NCBI GenBank assembly: GCA_934502625.1
Contig: CAKSUQ010000009.1
Span: 1-64,000 of the forward strand
DNA length: 64,000 nt
Origin: an uncultured Gemmiger sp.
GTDB taxonomy: Bacteria > Bacillota > Clostridia > Oscillospirales > Ruminococcaceae
Direction of reading: 5' to 3'
Shown here: positions 16,281 through 24,554 of the stretch, piece after piece
Numbering within the stretch: the first letter of the stretch is position 1
Layout: each line of letters opens with the position of its first letter
Made by a program: the position numbers and the translations under genes
The notes under the pieces: generated by a model
What the model saw: only the letters and a program-made list of their open reading frames with translations
The model's database searches: none
What the model was told of the DNA's origin: nothing

Positions 16281-18005
16281 ATGTACCGTGCCCTGTACCG
16301 CAAATGGCGCCCCCAGCGCTTTGCGGATGTTGTCGGCCAAACAGCCATCGTCACAGCCTTGCAGAACCAGATCGCAGCCGGGCGCATCGGCCATGCGTAC
16401 CTGTTTACCGGCACGCGCGGCACCGGCAAGACCACCTGCGCCAAAATCTTCGCCAAGGCCGTCAACTGTCTGGACACGTCCAGCCCCGACCCCTGCGGCG
16501 AATGCGAGATCTGCAAGGGCATTGATTCCGGCGCGGTCATGGACGTCATCGAGATGGACGCCGCCTCCAACAACGGCGTCGACGACATCCGCGACCTGCG
16601 CGACGAGGTCGCCTATCTGCCGTCGGTCTGCAAATACAAGGTATATATCATCGACGAGGTTCACATGCTTTCGACGCAGGCCTTCAACGCCCTGCTGAAA
16701 ACGATGGAGGAACCGCCGGAGCACGTCATCTTCATCCTCGCCACCACTGAGGTACAGAAGGTTCCCGTCACGATCCTGAGCCGTTGCCAGCGGTACGATT
16801 TCACCCGCATCACGGCGGACGACATTGCCAAGCGGCTGCTGTATGTGGCCGGGCAGGAGAAGATTGAGCTGGACGAAAACGCAGCGCAGCTGATTGGTCG
16901 CCTAGCCGACGGCGCAATGCGCGACGCGCTGTCTATCCTTGACACCTGCGCCGGCGTCGACAACAAGGTCGACGAGGCGCTCGTCCGCCGCATGGCGGGT
17001 GTCACGGACAGGGGATACCTGTTTGAAATCAGCGACGCCATCGCGGCGGGGGATTCCGTCACCGCGCTGCAAAAAATCGCCGAACTGCGCCAGCAGAGCG
17101 TCGACATGCGCCGCCTCTGCATAGAGTTGGCCGGGCATTACCGCAACCTGATGCTCTGCGCCCTGCCGGGCGGCACAGCACTGTTGACCGGCGTCTCCCC
17201 GGAGGAGGAGGCCGCCTACAGTCAGCGGCGGGACTTCCCGCAGCAGCAGGCCATCCGCGCCATCAACGCCTTTGGCTCGGCGCTGGAAAAGATGAGCCGC
17301 GGCACCGACCAGCGCATTGAGCTGGAATTGGCCGTCTTCTCGCTGACCCAGCCGGAGCTTACCGCCGCACCCGTCGTCGTGCAGCAGGCCGCCCCGACCG
17401 CGCCGCAGGCGTTTGCCACGGCACCCAAAGCATTCACGGCTGCGCCTCCCGCACAGGCAGCGCCCGCTGTCGTCCTGCCGGTCGCCGCACCGCCGACAGT
17501 GGCCGCCCCAGCGCCTCGCGAGCCGGATGACCTGCCGCCACCCATCGACGACGACCCGCCCTTCCTGCAGCCGGAGCTTCGCCCCGCGCCGCAGCCTGCG
17601 GCAGTGCCAGTTGCTCCCGCAGCGCCGAACCCTACCCCACGCAAAGCCGAGCCGCTGAAGCAGGCGGGAGTGCTGGAGCCATTCGGCTTTTGGCCTGCCG
17701 TTCTGTCCGATTTGGAGGAGAACGACGCCATGCTTATCTCCTTCCTGCGCGGCACCCGCGCCTATTGCGATGGGCGGCGCGTACTGTTCGAGTGCAGCGA
17801 CGCCTTCCGCGATTATATCCGCAACAACCGCGAGGTCAGCAAGCGCCTGAAGGAAGCCATCTACCGCGTCTGCCACACCAAATACAGCATCGGCCCCTAC
17901 GAGCAGCCGAAGGCCGCATCCAGCGATACGGCTGCTGTCAGTCTCGACGAGACCCTGCACAACATGCAGGAGATGGGCGTCGACTTAAAAATCATTGATA
18001 AATAA
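16281..18005 (+). CDS. dnaX: DNA polymerase III subunit gamma/tau
   Basis: The clamp-loader ATPase, 574 residues from an ATG with AGGAGG upstream. The start MYRALYRKWRPQRF is canonical. Other motifs are Walker A GTRGTGKT, a four-Cys zinc site (CLDTSSPDPCGECEIC), Walker B YIIDEVHML and the SRC motif LSRCQRY. A Pro/Ala-rich linker of about 100 residues leads to a tau-like C-terminal domain. An upstream in-frame extension would run through the SRP RNA and was rejected. Confidence 0.95.
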   Translation: MYRALYRKWRPQRFADVVGQTAIVTALQNQIAAGRIGHAYLFTGTRGTGKTTCAKIFAKAVNCLDTSSPDPCGECEICKGIDSGAVMDVIEMDAASNNGVDDIRDLRDEVAYLPSVCKYKVYIIDEVHMLSTQAFNALLKTMEEPPEHVIFILATTEVQKVPVTILSRCQRYDFTRITADDIAKRLLYVAGQEKIELDENAAQLIGRLADGAMRDALSILDTCAGVDNKVDEALVRRMAGVTDRGYLFEISDAIAAGDSVTALQKIAELRQQSVDMRRLCIELAGHYRNLMLCALPGGTALLTGVSPEEEAAYSQRRDFPQQQAIRAINAFGSALEKMSRGTDQRIELELAVFSLTQPELTAAPVVVQQAAPTAPQAFATAPKAFTAAPPAQAAPAVVLPVAAPPTVAAPAPREPDDLPPPIDDDPPFLQPELRPAPQPAAVPVAPAAPNPTPRKAEPLKQAGVLEPFGFWPAVLSDLEENDAMLISFLRGTRAYCDGRRVLFECSDAFRDYIRNNREVSKRLKEAIYRVCHTKYSIGPYEQPKAASSDTAAVSLDETLHNMQEMGVDLKIIDK

Positions 18006-18026
18006 TTATTTTTGGAGGAACTACCC

Positions 18027-18368
18027 ATGAAAGCAAGACTGCCTAAAGGCTACGGCCGCCCGGATCCCAACGCCATGATGCGTCAGGTTCAGAAGATGCA
18101 GGAGGACATCCGCGCCAAGCAGGAGGAACTCGAAGCCAAGGAGTACACCGGCACTGCCAGCGGCGAGATGGTCACCGTCACGATGAACGGCAAGCACGAG
18201 ATCACCTCCGTCAAAATCAAACCGGAGGCCGTTGACCCCGACGACATCGAGATGCTGGAAGACCTGATCGCCGCTGCCGTGAACAGCGCTTCCGCTGCCG
18301 TGGACAAGGACTCCGAGGAGGAAATGTCCAAGATGACCGGTGGCCTGAACATCCCCGGTCTGGGCTGA
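18027..18368 (+). CDS. YbaB/EbfC nucleoid-associated protein
   Basis: A 113-residue DNA-binding protein starting MKARLPKGYGRP, which is typical of clostridial YbaB. A helical middle (MMRQVQKMQEDIRAKQEEL) and the core strand segment GEMVTVTMNGKHEITSVKI complete the fold. The ATG at 18027 was chosen over an in-frame TTG because GGAGG sits 7 bp upstream. It lies between dnaX and recR, the conserved order. Confidence 0.92.
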   Translation: MKARLPKGYGRPDPNAMMRQVQKMQEDIRAKQEELEAKEYTGTASGEMVTVTMNGKHEITSVKIKPEAVDPDDIEMLEDLIAAAVNSASAAVDKDSEEEMSKMTGGLNIPGLG

Positions 18369-18378
18369 GAGGCACGCT

Positions 18379-18975
18379 ATGCCGCAAAACGTTGAGCCGC
18401 TGGAAAACCTGGTCGACCAGTTTGCCCGGTTTCCCGGCGTCGGCCGCAAAAGCGCCGTGCGCATGGCCTATCAGGTCATGTCGATGCCGCCGGAGCAGGC
18501 GATGGAGCTGGCGAAGGCCATCGAGCACGCCAAGAAAGACCTGCACCGCTGCCGCATCTGTCAGGATTACACCTCAGGTGAGGTCTGCAAGATCTGCGCT
18601 TCCCAGAAGCGCGACCGCAGCGTTATCTGCGTGGTGGAAAGCCCCCGCGACATCAAATCCATCGAGCGCACCCACGAATACCACGGTCTGTACCATGTAC
18701 TGCACGGGCTTATCTCACCCATGGACGGCATCGGTGCCGACCAGCTCTGTGTGAAGGAGCTGCTGGCGCGCCTGAACGATACCGTCAAGGAGGTCATCAT
18801 GGCGACCAGTCCCACCGTCGAGGGCGAGGCGACCGCCATGTATATCGCCAAGCTCATCAAGCCGCTGGGCATCAAGACGACCCGCCTTGCTTACGGCCTG
18901 CCCGTCGGCTCCAGCCTAGAATACGCCGACGAAACCACCCTCTACCGCGCCATGGCTGGACGAGGGGAGATGTAA
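18379..18975 (+). CDS. recR: Recombination mediator RecR
   Basis: A 198-residue recombinational repair protein that works with RecO/RecF to load RecA. It has an N-terminal helix-hairpin-helix ([16 protein letters not shown]), a four-Cys zinc finger ([16 protein letters not shown]), a Toprim domain ([10 protein letters not shown]) and the C-terminal [16 protein letters not shown] segment. It follows ybaB by 10 bp. Confidence 0.95.
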   Translation: MPQNVEPLENLVDQFARFPGVGRKSAVRMAYQVMSMPPEQAMELAKAIEHAKKDLHRCRICQDYTSGEVCKICASQKRDRSVICVVESPRDIKSIERTHEYHGLYHVLHGLISPMDGIGADQLCVKELLARLNDTVKEVIMATSPTVEGEATAMYIAKLIKPLGIKTTRLAYGLPVGSSLEYADETTLYRAMAGRGEM

Positions 18976-18980
18976 CACTC

Positions 18981-19009
18981 TTGACTTGTCGGCGCAGCTG
19001 CGTTATAAT
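18981..19009 (+). promoter_or_regulatory. Promoter of smpB (and probably ssrA)
   Basis: TTGACT-17 bp-TATAAT lies just after recR. No separate promoter is visible directly before the tmRNA, so smpB and ssrA are probably transcribed together from here. Confidence 0.75.
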
Positions 19010-19042
19010 AGGTTTCCTGCCAGAGCAAAGGAGGTGCGCGTC

Positions 19043-19510
19043 ATGGCTGAGGACAAAAGCGGAAAGAAAATGATTGCCGTCAACCGCGAGGCGCGCCACG
19101 AATACTTTGTGATCGAAGCGCTGGAAACCGGCATCGAGCTGGTCGGCACTGAGGTCAAAAGTCTGCGCGCGGGCGGGGTCAACCTGAAGGACTCTTGGGC
19201 GGACATTGATGATGGCGAACTGATTGCAAAAGGCATCCACATCAGCCCTTACGAGCAGGGCAATATCTTCAACAAAGACCCCCGGCGTCCCCGTCGTCTG
19301 CTGGCGCACAAGGCGGAGATTCGCCGCTTAGCACAGCAGATCAAATTGCAGGGCTATACACTGGTTCCACTTTCGCTCTACTTCAAGAAAGGGCGCGTCA
19401 AACTGGAATTGGGACTTTGCAAAGGCAAAAAGCTCTATGACAAGCGCGCGACAGCTGCGGCGCGCGACGCCAAGCGCGATATTGACCGTGCGCTGAAAAC
19501 GCAGCGTTAA
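19043..19510 (+). CDS. smpB: tmRNA-binding protein SmpB
   Basis: A 155-residue trans-translation factor with an OB-fold core ([23 protein letters not shown]), the loop HISPYEQGN and a basic C-terminal tail ([11 protein letters not shown]) that occupies the decoding site. The ATG follows AAAGGAGG. It lies directly upstream of its RNA partner ssrA, the common arrangement in Firmicutes. Confidence 0.95.
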   Translation: MAEDKSGKKMIAVNREARHEYFVIEALETGIELVGTEVKSLRAGGVNLKDSWADIDDGELIAKGIHISPYEQGNIFNKDPRRPRRLLAHKAEIRRLAQQIKLQGYTLVPLSLYFKKGRVKLELGLCKGKKLYDKRATAAARDAKRDIDRALKTQR

Positions 19511-19559
19511 AGTTGTTTTTCCTTTACTTTCCCGGCAGGGGAACCCCTGCCGAATATGC

Positions 19560-19911
19560 GGGGCTGTAATGGTTTCGACGGGGAGAGAGAGGCGTGAGCA
19601 GCGGGCCGTGGCGGTGCACCACGATAAAAGCGCCAAAACAATTAACTGACAACACTTATCCTGTTGCCGTAGCCGCCTAATTAGGCGCTACCGTCCTGCC
19701 CGCGTTAGTACCGCGCGGGGTCAGGGCGTCGATTAGGTACTGAACGTGAACGGGCTTAAGCTTTGCGGCCCGGCATGAATTTATGAAGCTACTGCGGTGT
19801 AGTGCGCGTGTGTTCGCCCGCACCAAGGGAAATTCAATAAGCACACTGCGCCCGGAGATACTCTAACTGATTTCTTTTCGGACACGGGTTCGACTCCCGT
19901 CAGCTCCACCA
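19560..19911 (+). ncRNA. ssrA: Transfer-messenger RNA
   Basis: The 5' end GGGGCTGTAATGGTTTCGACGG and the 3' end with T-loop GGTTCGACTCC and CAGCTCCACCA form the tRNA-like domain. The tag frame runs from a GCG resume codon at 19630 to TAA at 19678-19680 and encodes APKQLTDNTYPVAVAA, ending in the AxAA degradation signal. A 9-bp hairpin (CGGCAGGGG/CCCCTGCCG, 19533-19552) just upstream may help 5' processing of the smpB-ssrA transcript. The resume codon is inferred from the usual Ala start. Confidence 0.95.
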
Positions 19912-19914
19912 AAA

Positions 19915-19955
19915 AGCAGCGTAGATTCGCAAGAATCTACGCTGCTTTTATTTTC
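19915..19955 (+). terminator. Intrinsic terminator after ssrA
   Basis: AGCAGCGTAGATTC-gcaa-GAATCTACGCTGCT is a perfect 14-bp stem followed by TTTATTTT. Confidence 0.9.
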
Positions 19956-20013
19956 AGGTACACAGTAAAGTACACACTTTGCTGACATTTTTGCACCTTT
20001 TTCCGAAAAAGGG

Positions 20014-20042
20014 TTGACATTTGTATAACCGTCCGCTATAAT
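20014..20042 (+). promoter_or_regulatory. Promoter of tRNA-Pro
   Basis: TTGACA-17 bp-TATAAT, a perfect consensus, 31 bp before the tRNA. Confidence 0.85.
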
Positions 20043-20073
20043 AGAAAAGCTGATTCGAGACAGCCCGGTTCGA

Positions 20074-20150
20074 CCGGGTGTAGCGCAGTTTGGTAGCGCG
20101 CTTGAATGGGGTTCAAGAGGCCGTGAGTTCGACTCTCGCCACTCGGACCA
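20074..20150 (+). tRNA. tRNA-Pro (GGG anticodon)
   Basis: A 77-nt cloverleaf with CCA encoded. The 7-bp acceptor stem has one G-T pair (CCGGGTG/CACTCGG). The anticodon stem CTTGA/TCAAG encloses ATGGGGT, giving anticodon GGG, and the T arm reads GAGTTCGACTC. Confidence 0.95.
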
Positions 20151-20171
20151 AACGAGGGCTGTTGAGGCAGC

Positions 20172-20216
20172 AAGACCGCCGAACCGGAAATGGTTCGGCG
20201 GTCTTTTTCTATTTTT
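20172..20216 (+). terminator. Intrinsic terminator after tRNA-Pro
   Basis: AAGACCGCCGAACC/GGTTCGGCGGTCTT stem with a 6-nt loop, followed by TTTCTATTTTT. It lies just beyond the stop of the convergent reductase gene. Confidence 0.85.
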
Positions 20217-20217
20217 A

Positions 20218-21060
20218 TTACCGCGTCAGCCCGTAATCCCGCAGGCAATGCGTGAGGTCGGTCAGGGTATCGCCAAAACCGACGCCCGCGGCCGCGCGGA
20301 ATTTGCTGCCGTCCATCAGCAGGCAGCGCTGCCAGTCGGCCTTTTCCAACGCCGGGTGCATGTTCAGCAGGGCGCAGGCGCGCTCCGCCGTCGCGTACAT
20401 GTCGCAGTCGTTCCCGCTGCCGAAATTGTACACGCCGCCCGGCAGTTCCATCGCGTCGGACAGACGTTCCACGGCCTCGCGCACATAGGTGATGCCGCGA
20501 TAGTCACTGCCGGAAAACCGCAGCGTTTCCTGCCGCATGGCGGCGGTCAGCAAGTTCAGCAGGAAGTTCCCGCGAATTGGCAGACCGTACCCCGGCAAAT
20601 CGTACATCCAAGTTGCCCGCAGCAGCACGGCGTCGGGCAGGGCGTCCAGCACCCGCTGCTCGGCCTCCAGCTTGTGCCGTCCGTAGACGTTGGCAGGGGA
20701 GAGTGGCCTGTCCTCAGTGAACAGTTCGACCGCGTCCAGCCCCGCGTAAACTTGGTCGGAGCTGAAGCTGACGAGCTTCACCCCCGTCTGCCGCGCCACC
20801 TGCGCAATCCAGAGCGGCAGTTCAACATTGGCACGGTAGGATTCCGCCGGGTGCTGCTCGCTGTAGCCGGTGTCGGAGATGGCCGCTGTGTGCAGGATCA
20901 CATCCGGCTGCTCGCGGCGCACCAGCTCCGCTACAGCAGCCTCGTCAGCGGCGGCCAGCATCCCTTTCGGGAAGGCGCACAGGGTATAGCGGTCGGCTAG
21001 CTGTGTCATGATACGCGCACCGACAAAGCCGCCCGCGCCGGACACCAGAACTTTTCTCAT
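20218..21060 (-). CDS. NAD(P)-dependent sugar reductase of the RmlD/SDR type
   Basis: A 280-residue extended SDR protein with dinucleotide motif GAGGFVG (residues 8-14), the RmlD-like segment FSSDQVYAG and the catalytic YGRHK pair. Overall it resembles dTDP-4-dehydrorhamnose reductase. No other rhamnose-pathway gene is nearby, so the substrate is open; it could be another NDP-sugar or a related epimerase/reductase. It has its own promoter, back to back with that of the MATE gene. Confidence 0.75.
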   Translation of the reverse strand: MRKVLVSGAGGFVGARIMTQLADRYTLCAFPKGMLAAADEAAVAELVRREQPDVILHTAAISDTGYSEQHPAESYRANVELPLWIAQVARQTGVKLVSFSSDQVYAGLDAVELFTEDRPLSPANVYGRHKLEAEQRVLDALPDAVLLRATWMYDLPGYGLPIRGNFLLNLLTAAMRQETLRFSGSDYRGITYVREAVERLSDAMELPGGVYNFGSGNDCDMYATAERACALLNMHPALEKADWQRCLLMDGSKFRAAAGVGFGDTLTDLTHCLRDYGLTR

Positions 21061-21096
21061 AAAACACTGTCTTCCTTTGCAAAAAGTTTTGTCCTT

Positions 21097-21125
21097 ATTG
21101 TACTGTCTTTTCGCCCTGCGCGCAA
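21097..21125 (-). promoter_or_regulatory. Promoter of the RmlD-like gene
   Basis: On the minus strand TTGCGC-17 bp-TACAAT. Its -35 box lies 5 bp from the -35 box of the divergent MATE promoter. Confidence 0.6.
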
Positions 21126-21130
21126 GATGC

Positions 21131-21159
21131 TTGACAAATTCAGCGCTGCTTTGTATAAT
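21131..21159 (+). promoter_or_regulatory. Promoter of the MATE transporter gene
   Basis: TTGACA-17 bp-TATAAT, full consensus, leaving a leader of about 108 nt. Confidence 0.85.
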
Positions 21160-21208
21160 AGTCTCACCTAAAACAAGTGTGGATTTTTACAGTTCTGATA
21201 CTACTTTT

Positions 21209-21252
21209 CGCCACACAGCGGCTTCTCTCCGAAGTCGTTGTGTGGCGTTTTT
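21209..21252 (+). promoter_or_regulatory. Terminator-like hairpin (possible attenuator) in the MATE leader
   Basis: CGCCACACA at 21209-21217 pairs perfectly with TGTGTGGCG at 21239-21247, with further pairing inside. Five T residues follow immediately. The hairpin lies between the promoter and the RBS (GGGAGG) of the transporter, where a transcription attenuator would sit. No leader peptide with a convincing RBS is visible. Confidence 0.6.
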
Positions 21253-21273
21253 GCGTGTCAAAGGGAGGAACCC

Positions 21274-22605
21274 ATGAACGATACTTTCATGAAAGAAAAG
21301 CCGATTTTGCCGCTGCTGACCTCGATGGCGCTGCCCATGGTTATCTCGATGCTGGTGAACGCGCTGTACAATATCGTGGACAGCCTGTTCGTCGCCCGCA
21401 TCAGCGAGGAAGCCATGACCGCACTCTCGCTGGTCTACCCGGTGCAGAACCTCATCAACGCCATTGCCATCGGCTTCAGCATCGGTATCAGCGCGCTGAT
21501 CTCGCTGCATCTGGGCGCGGGCAACAAAGAGCAAGCCGACGCGGCCGCCACTCAGGGCACCGTCATGGCGGTGGTACACGGCGTCATCGTCACGATGGTC
21601 TGCACGGCCATCATGCCGCGCTTTCTGCGGGCGTTCACTGCGGACGAGGCCGTCATTGAGATGGGCGTGACCTATGCGCGGGTCGCGTTCATGTTCGCCG
21701 TCGTCATCATGGTCGCCATGGCCTTTGAGAAAATTTTTCAGGCAGTCGGCCGCATGAACATCACAATGATCGGCCTGATGGGAGGCTCGGTCTGCAACAT
21801 CATCCTTGACCCGCTGCTGATCTTCGGCATCGGTCCCTTCCCGAAGATGGGCATCGCCGGTGCGGCGCTGGCTACCGGCATTGGCCAGATGGTTCCGGTC
21901 GTCTTCTACACCATCGTCTACTTCGTCAGCCCCATCCCGGTAAAGCTGCACCGCCGGTACCTGCGCCCCCGCGCAAAGATGGCGCTGCAGCTGTACTCCA
22001 TCGGTATCCCGGCCATTTTGAATCTGGCGCTGCCCTCGGTGCTCATCACCTTCCTGAACTCGCTGCTAGCGGCCTTCTCGCAGAGTTACGTCGTCGTGCT
22101 GGGCATCTATTACAAGCTGCAGACCTTCCTGTATCTGCCCGCCAACGGCATTGTGCAGGGGCTGCGCCCCATCATCGGCTACAACTACGGCGCACGGGAA
22201 TATGACCGTGTCCGCAAGATTTACCGCACGGCGATGGGCATGTGCGCCGCCATCATGACACTGGGCACGGTGCTGTGCCTCGTACTGTCCGGCCAGCTGA
22301 TCGGACTGTTCAGCTCCAACGCCGAGACCATCGCCATCGGCACGCAGGCGCTGCGCATCATCTGCACGGGCTTCATTGTCTCGACGATCTCGGTCGTCGT
22401 CTCCGGCGCGCTGGAAGGGCTTGGCATGGGTGTGCAGTCACTCATCATCTCGCTGTGCCGCTACATTATCGTCATCATGCCGCTGGCGTGGCTGTTCTGC
22501 CGCGCCCTCGGTGCGGACGGTATCTGGAACGCCTTCTGGGTGACCGAGGTCATCACGGCGGGCATTTCGCTGGTTGTGTATCGCAAGAGCGTGAAATTGA
22601 AGTAA
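21274..22605 (+). CDS. MATE-family multidrug/sodium efflux transporter
   Basis: A 443-residue protein with about 12 membrane helices and two homologous halves. Typical MATE segments are PMVISMLVNALYNIVDSLFVARISEEAMTA-like in helices 1-2 and GIVQGLRPIIGYNYGAR in the second half. It would export cationic compounds, drugs or metabolites using Na+ or H+. The ATG was chosen for GGGAGG 6 bp upstream. It is preceded by a possible attenuator and followed by a strong terminator, so it is monocistronic. Confidence 0.93.
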   Translation: MNDTFMKEKPILPLLTSMALPMVISMLVNALYNIVDSLFVARISEEAMTALSLVYPVQNLINAIAIGFSIGISALISLHLGAGNKEQADAAATQGTVMAVVHGVIVTMVCTAIMPRFLRAFTADEAVIEMGVTYARVAFMFAVVIMVAMAFEKIFQAVGRMNITMIGLMGGSVCNIILDPLLIFGIGPFPKMGIAGAALATGIGQMVPVVFYTIVYFVSPIPVKLHRRYLRPRAKMALQLYSIGIPAILNLALPSVLITFLNSLLAAFSQSYVVVLGIYYKLQTFLYLPANGIVQGLRPIIGYNYGAREYDRVRKIYRTAMGMCAAIMTLGTVLCLVLSGQLIGLFSSNAETIAIGTQALRIICTGFIVSTISVVVSGALEGLGMGVQSLIISLCRYIIVIMPLAWLFCRALGADGIWNAFWVTEVITAGISLVVYRKSVKLK

Positions 22606-22608
22606 AAC

Positions 22609-22657
22609 AAAATCCGGTGCATTCCCACCAACGGGAACGCACCGGATTTTTGTTTTT
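22609..22657 (+). terminator. Intrinsic terminator after the MATE gene
   Basis: AAATCCGGTGC...GCACCGGATTT with an inner CCC/GGG pair, followed by TTGTTTTT. It also faces the end of the convergent ATP-grasp gene. Confidence 0.88.
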
Positions 22658-22662
22658 CTATG

Positions 22663-23868
22663 TTACGCTTTCTCCTGCACATACCGGATGAACGCGTCAC
22701 GTTCGGCGGTCGAACGCACGACGGCGGTGTACATCTGGTCGCCCATGTCCAGACGCAGCGCCTGAGGGATGCGCTCGGCCATCCGTATGCGGCTGCCGTA
22801 CTTCGTCATGATCTGCGTGTGGGTGTGCTTATACTGGTGGCAGTCGCGGCGTCCTGCGTAGACACAGAAATATTTCTGGCCGTCCATCTCGGCGTTGCGC
22901 ACCTCATCATAGCAGACCATGTCCGCCCAGATCTGGTAGCAGTCCACCGAGTTGGCAAAATTGATCATATCGGGCGTATAGCCGCCGGCCGGGCGCATGT
23001 TGACCTCCAGCGCCACATAATCGCCTTTTTTGCCAAGCCCTGACTTGTCCGCGTTCAGCTGGAAGAACTCGCAGTGAAAGAAGCGGCTTTTCGCGCCGAA
23101 CGCCTTGATGGTTCGAAAGCCCACATCCTTCAGCGCGGCGGGCACCGTCTTCTGCGTCCAGTAGCTCAAATCTCCCTGCTGGCTGACGATGTCCAGCATC
23201 GGGGTGGGGAAGACGTTCGAGGTGTAGAACAGCGGTACGCAATGGCTGTCGGCCACACCGTCAAAGCTGACGATCGTTCCGTCGATGTACTCCTCCATGA
23301 TGTACTGGACATTGTGCGGCTCGGCGTAGAATTTTTTCAGATCGGAGAAATTTTTGATCTTATAGGTCGCCTCGGCACCGCAACCGTTGTCCGGTTTGAC
23401 GATGACCGGGTAGCCGACCTCTTTGATGAAGGCGCGGGCGGCGGCCTGCGTCGAAACCATATGGTGCCGCGCCACGGGGACGCCTGCCGCGATGTAGCTT
23501 TCCTTCATCTTGCTCTTATATTTGATGCGCTCGATGAAGTCGTTCTGCGCACCGGTCGTGATGTTGAAGTCGGTGCGCAGCTGGGCGTCCATCTCCAGCC
23601 AATACTCGTTGTTGGACTCGATCCAGTCGATCTTGCCGTAGTGGAAGGTGAAGTACGCGACGGCGCGGAGCATCTCGTCATAATTGCCGAGGTTGTTCAC
23701 GCGGTAATACTCGGTCAGGCACTGTTTCAGCTCACCGGGAATTTCGTCGAACGGTGCGTCGCCGATGCCCAGCACATTGACACCGTTGCGGCGCAGTCTG
23801 TCGCAGAAATTCCAGTAGGTTCTGGGAAAATGCGGACTGACAAAGATAAAATTCATCGGGTTCTTCAA
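22663..23868 (-). CDS. ATP-grasp domain protein of unknown substrate
   Basis: A 401-residue protein with a pre-ATP-grasp Rossmann-like start (NFIFVSPHFPRTYW) and an ATP-grasp core. In the core, VIVKPDNGCGA is the lysine-bearing ATP loop, QYIMEEYIDG the adenine-contacting segment, and LEVNMRPAGG the metal-binding Glu-Asn strand. Such enzymes join a carboxylate to an amine through an acyl phosphate. No biosynthetic partners are adjacent, so the substrate is unknown. It lies 30 bp after a DUF4250 gene on the same strand. Confidence 0.75.
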   Translation of the reverse strand: MKNPMNFIFVSPHFPRTYWNFCDRLRRNGVNVLGIGDAPFDEIPGELKQCLTEYYRVNNLGNYDEMLRAVAYFTFHYGKIDWIESNNEYWLEMDAQLRTDFNITTGAQNDFIERIKYKSKMKESYIAAGVPVARHHMVSTQAAARAFIKEVGYPVIVKPDNGCGAEATYKIKNFSDLKKFYAEPHNVQYIMEEYIDGTIVSFDGVADSHCVPLFYTSNVFPTPMLDIVSQQGDLSYWTQKTVPAALKDVGFRTIKAFGAKSRFFHCEFFQLNADKSGLGKKGDYVALEVNMRPAGGYTPDMINFANSVDCYQIWADMVCYDEVRNAEMDGQKYFCVYAGRRDCHQYKHTHTQIMTKYGSRIRMAERIPQALRLDMGDQMYTAVVRSTAERDAFIRYVQEKA

Positions 23869-23898
23869 CTTCCTCTCAACTTTTACAGGGATACTCCG

Positions 23899-24072
23899 TT
23901 ACACAAAGCGGTTCTGCTCGGCGTTATACGCGTAGCCGATCTCGGCCAGCGCTGCACAAAGTGCCTGCCGGTCGGCCTCTTCGCGGTCGCAGAACGCATC
24001 CAGACTTGCGTCACGGTCGCGCAGCTGGGTGTTCACATAGCTCAACAGCATTACAGGATCATGGGGGAGCAT
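23899..24072 (-). CDS. Small DUF4250 protein
   Basis: A 57-residue soluble protein beginning MLPHDPVMLLSYVNTQLRD, a typical start for DUF4250, and ending in NRFV. Function is unknown in the family. The start has AGGAGG at good spacing. There is no room for a promoter between it and the rpmB terminator, so it is probably expressed by read-through from rpmB, together with the ATP-grasp gene. Confidence 0.8.
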   Translation of the reverse strand: MLPHDPVMLLSYVNTQLRDRDASLDAFCDREEADRQALCAALAEIGYAYNAEQNRFV

Positions 24073-24103
24073 AGACTCGCCTCCTACAATTTGCAAAATA
24101 AAA

Positions 24104-24140
24104 GAGAAAAAGCCGGTCACACGATGTGACCGGCATTTTT
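24104..24140 (-). terminator. Intrinsic terminator after rpmB
   Basis: GCCGGTCAC-acgat-GTGACCGGC is a perfect 9-bp stem. On the minus strand it is followed by TTTTTCTCTTTT; it also has a T run on the plus strand. Confidence 0.85.
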
Positions 24141-24149
24141 TCCTTCCAA

Positions 24150-24338
24150 TCAGACCGCGCGGGTAACTTTACCAGAGCGCAGGCAGCGGGTGCAGGCGTA
24201 GATATACTTCGGGGAACCGTCCACGATCGCCTTCACGCGCTTGACATTGGGGTTCCAGGTACGGTTGCTCCGACGATGAGAGTGAGAAACCTTGATACCG
24301 AACGTGACACCCTTGCCACAGCAAGAACATTTGGCCAT
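24150..24338 (-). CDS. rpmB: 50S ribosomal protein L28
   Basis: A 62-residue basic protein starting MAKCSCCGKG, with SHSHRRSNRTWNPNV and CTRCLRSGKV. The four cysteines (CSCC, CTRC) indicate the zinc-binding form of L28. The ATG has AAGGAGG upstream, and a longer in-frame extension was rejected. It has its own promoter and terminator. In many clostridia rpmB lies beside the thiN/spoVM region; here it is about 20 kb away. Confidence 0.97.
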   Translation of the reverse strand: MAKCSCCGKGVTFGIKVSHSHRRSNRTWNPNVKRVKAIVDGSPKYIYACTRCLRSGKVTRAV

Positions 24339-24371
24339 AATTGCTTGCACCTCCTTTTCAATAGCTTTAAT

Positions 24372-24400
24372 AGTATAGCGTATCATTTCGGAAAATGCAA
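24372..24400 (-). promoter_or_regulatory. Promoter of rpmB
   Basis: On the minus strand TTGCAT-17 bp-TATACT, about 35 bp upstream of the start codon. Confidence 0.75.
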
Positions 24401-24493
24401 GAGTTTTTGGAGAAAAATTTTCGTATTTTTTCATAATTTTGCGTTTTTGCTCAAATCGGACGCTAAATATTGTGTTTTAACGCTCCGTAGGGC

Positions 24494-24522
24494 TTGTCTT
24501 GCCGCCGTTTCTACGATATAAT
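24494..24522 (+). promoter_or_regulatory. Promoter of the site-2 protease/scp operon
   Basis: TTGTCT-17 bp-TATAAT. The predicted start near 24529 would leave only about 8 nt before an ATG at 24537, which favours the TTG at 24555 as the start of the first gene. Confidence 0.7.
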
Positions 24523-24554
24523 AGGATGAGATTTTAATGGGGTGGTGTGTACTT

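Noticed and set aside
21177..21659. 160-codon frame starting in the MATE leader, as a leader peptide or gene
   Set aside because: No RBS, and it overlaps the MATE gene out of frame with low-complexity sequence.
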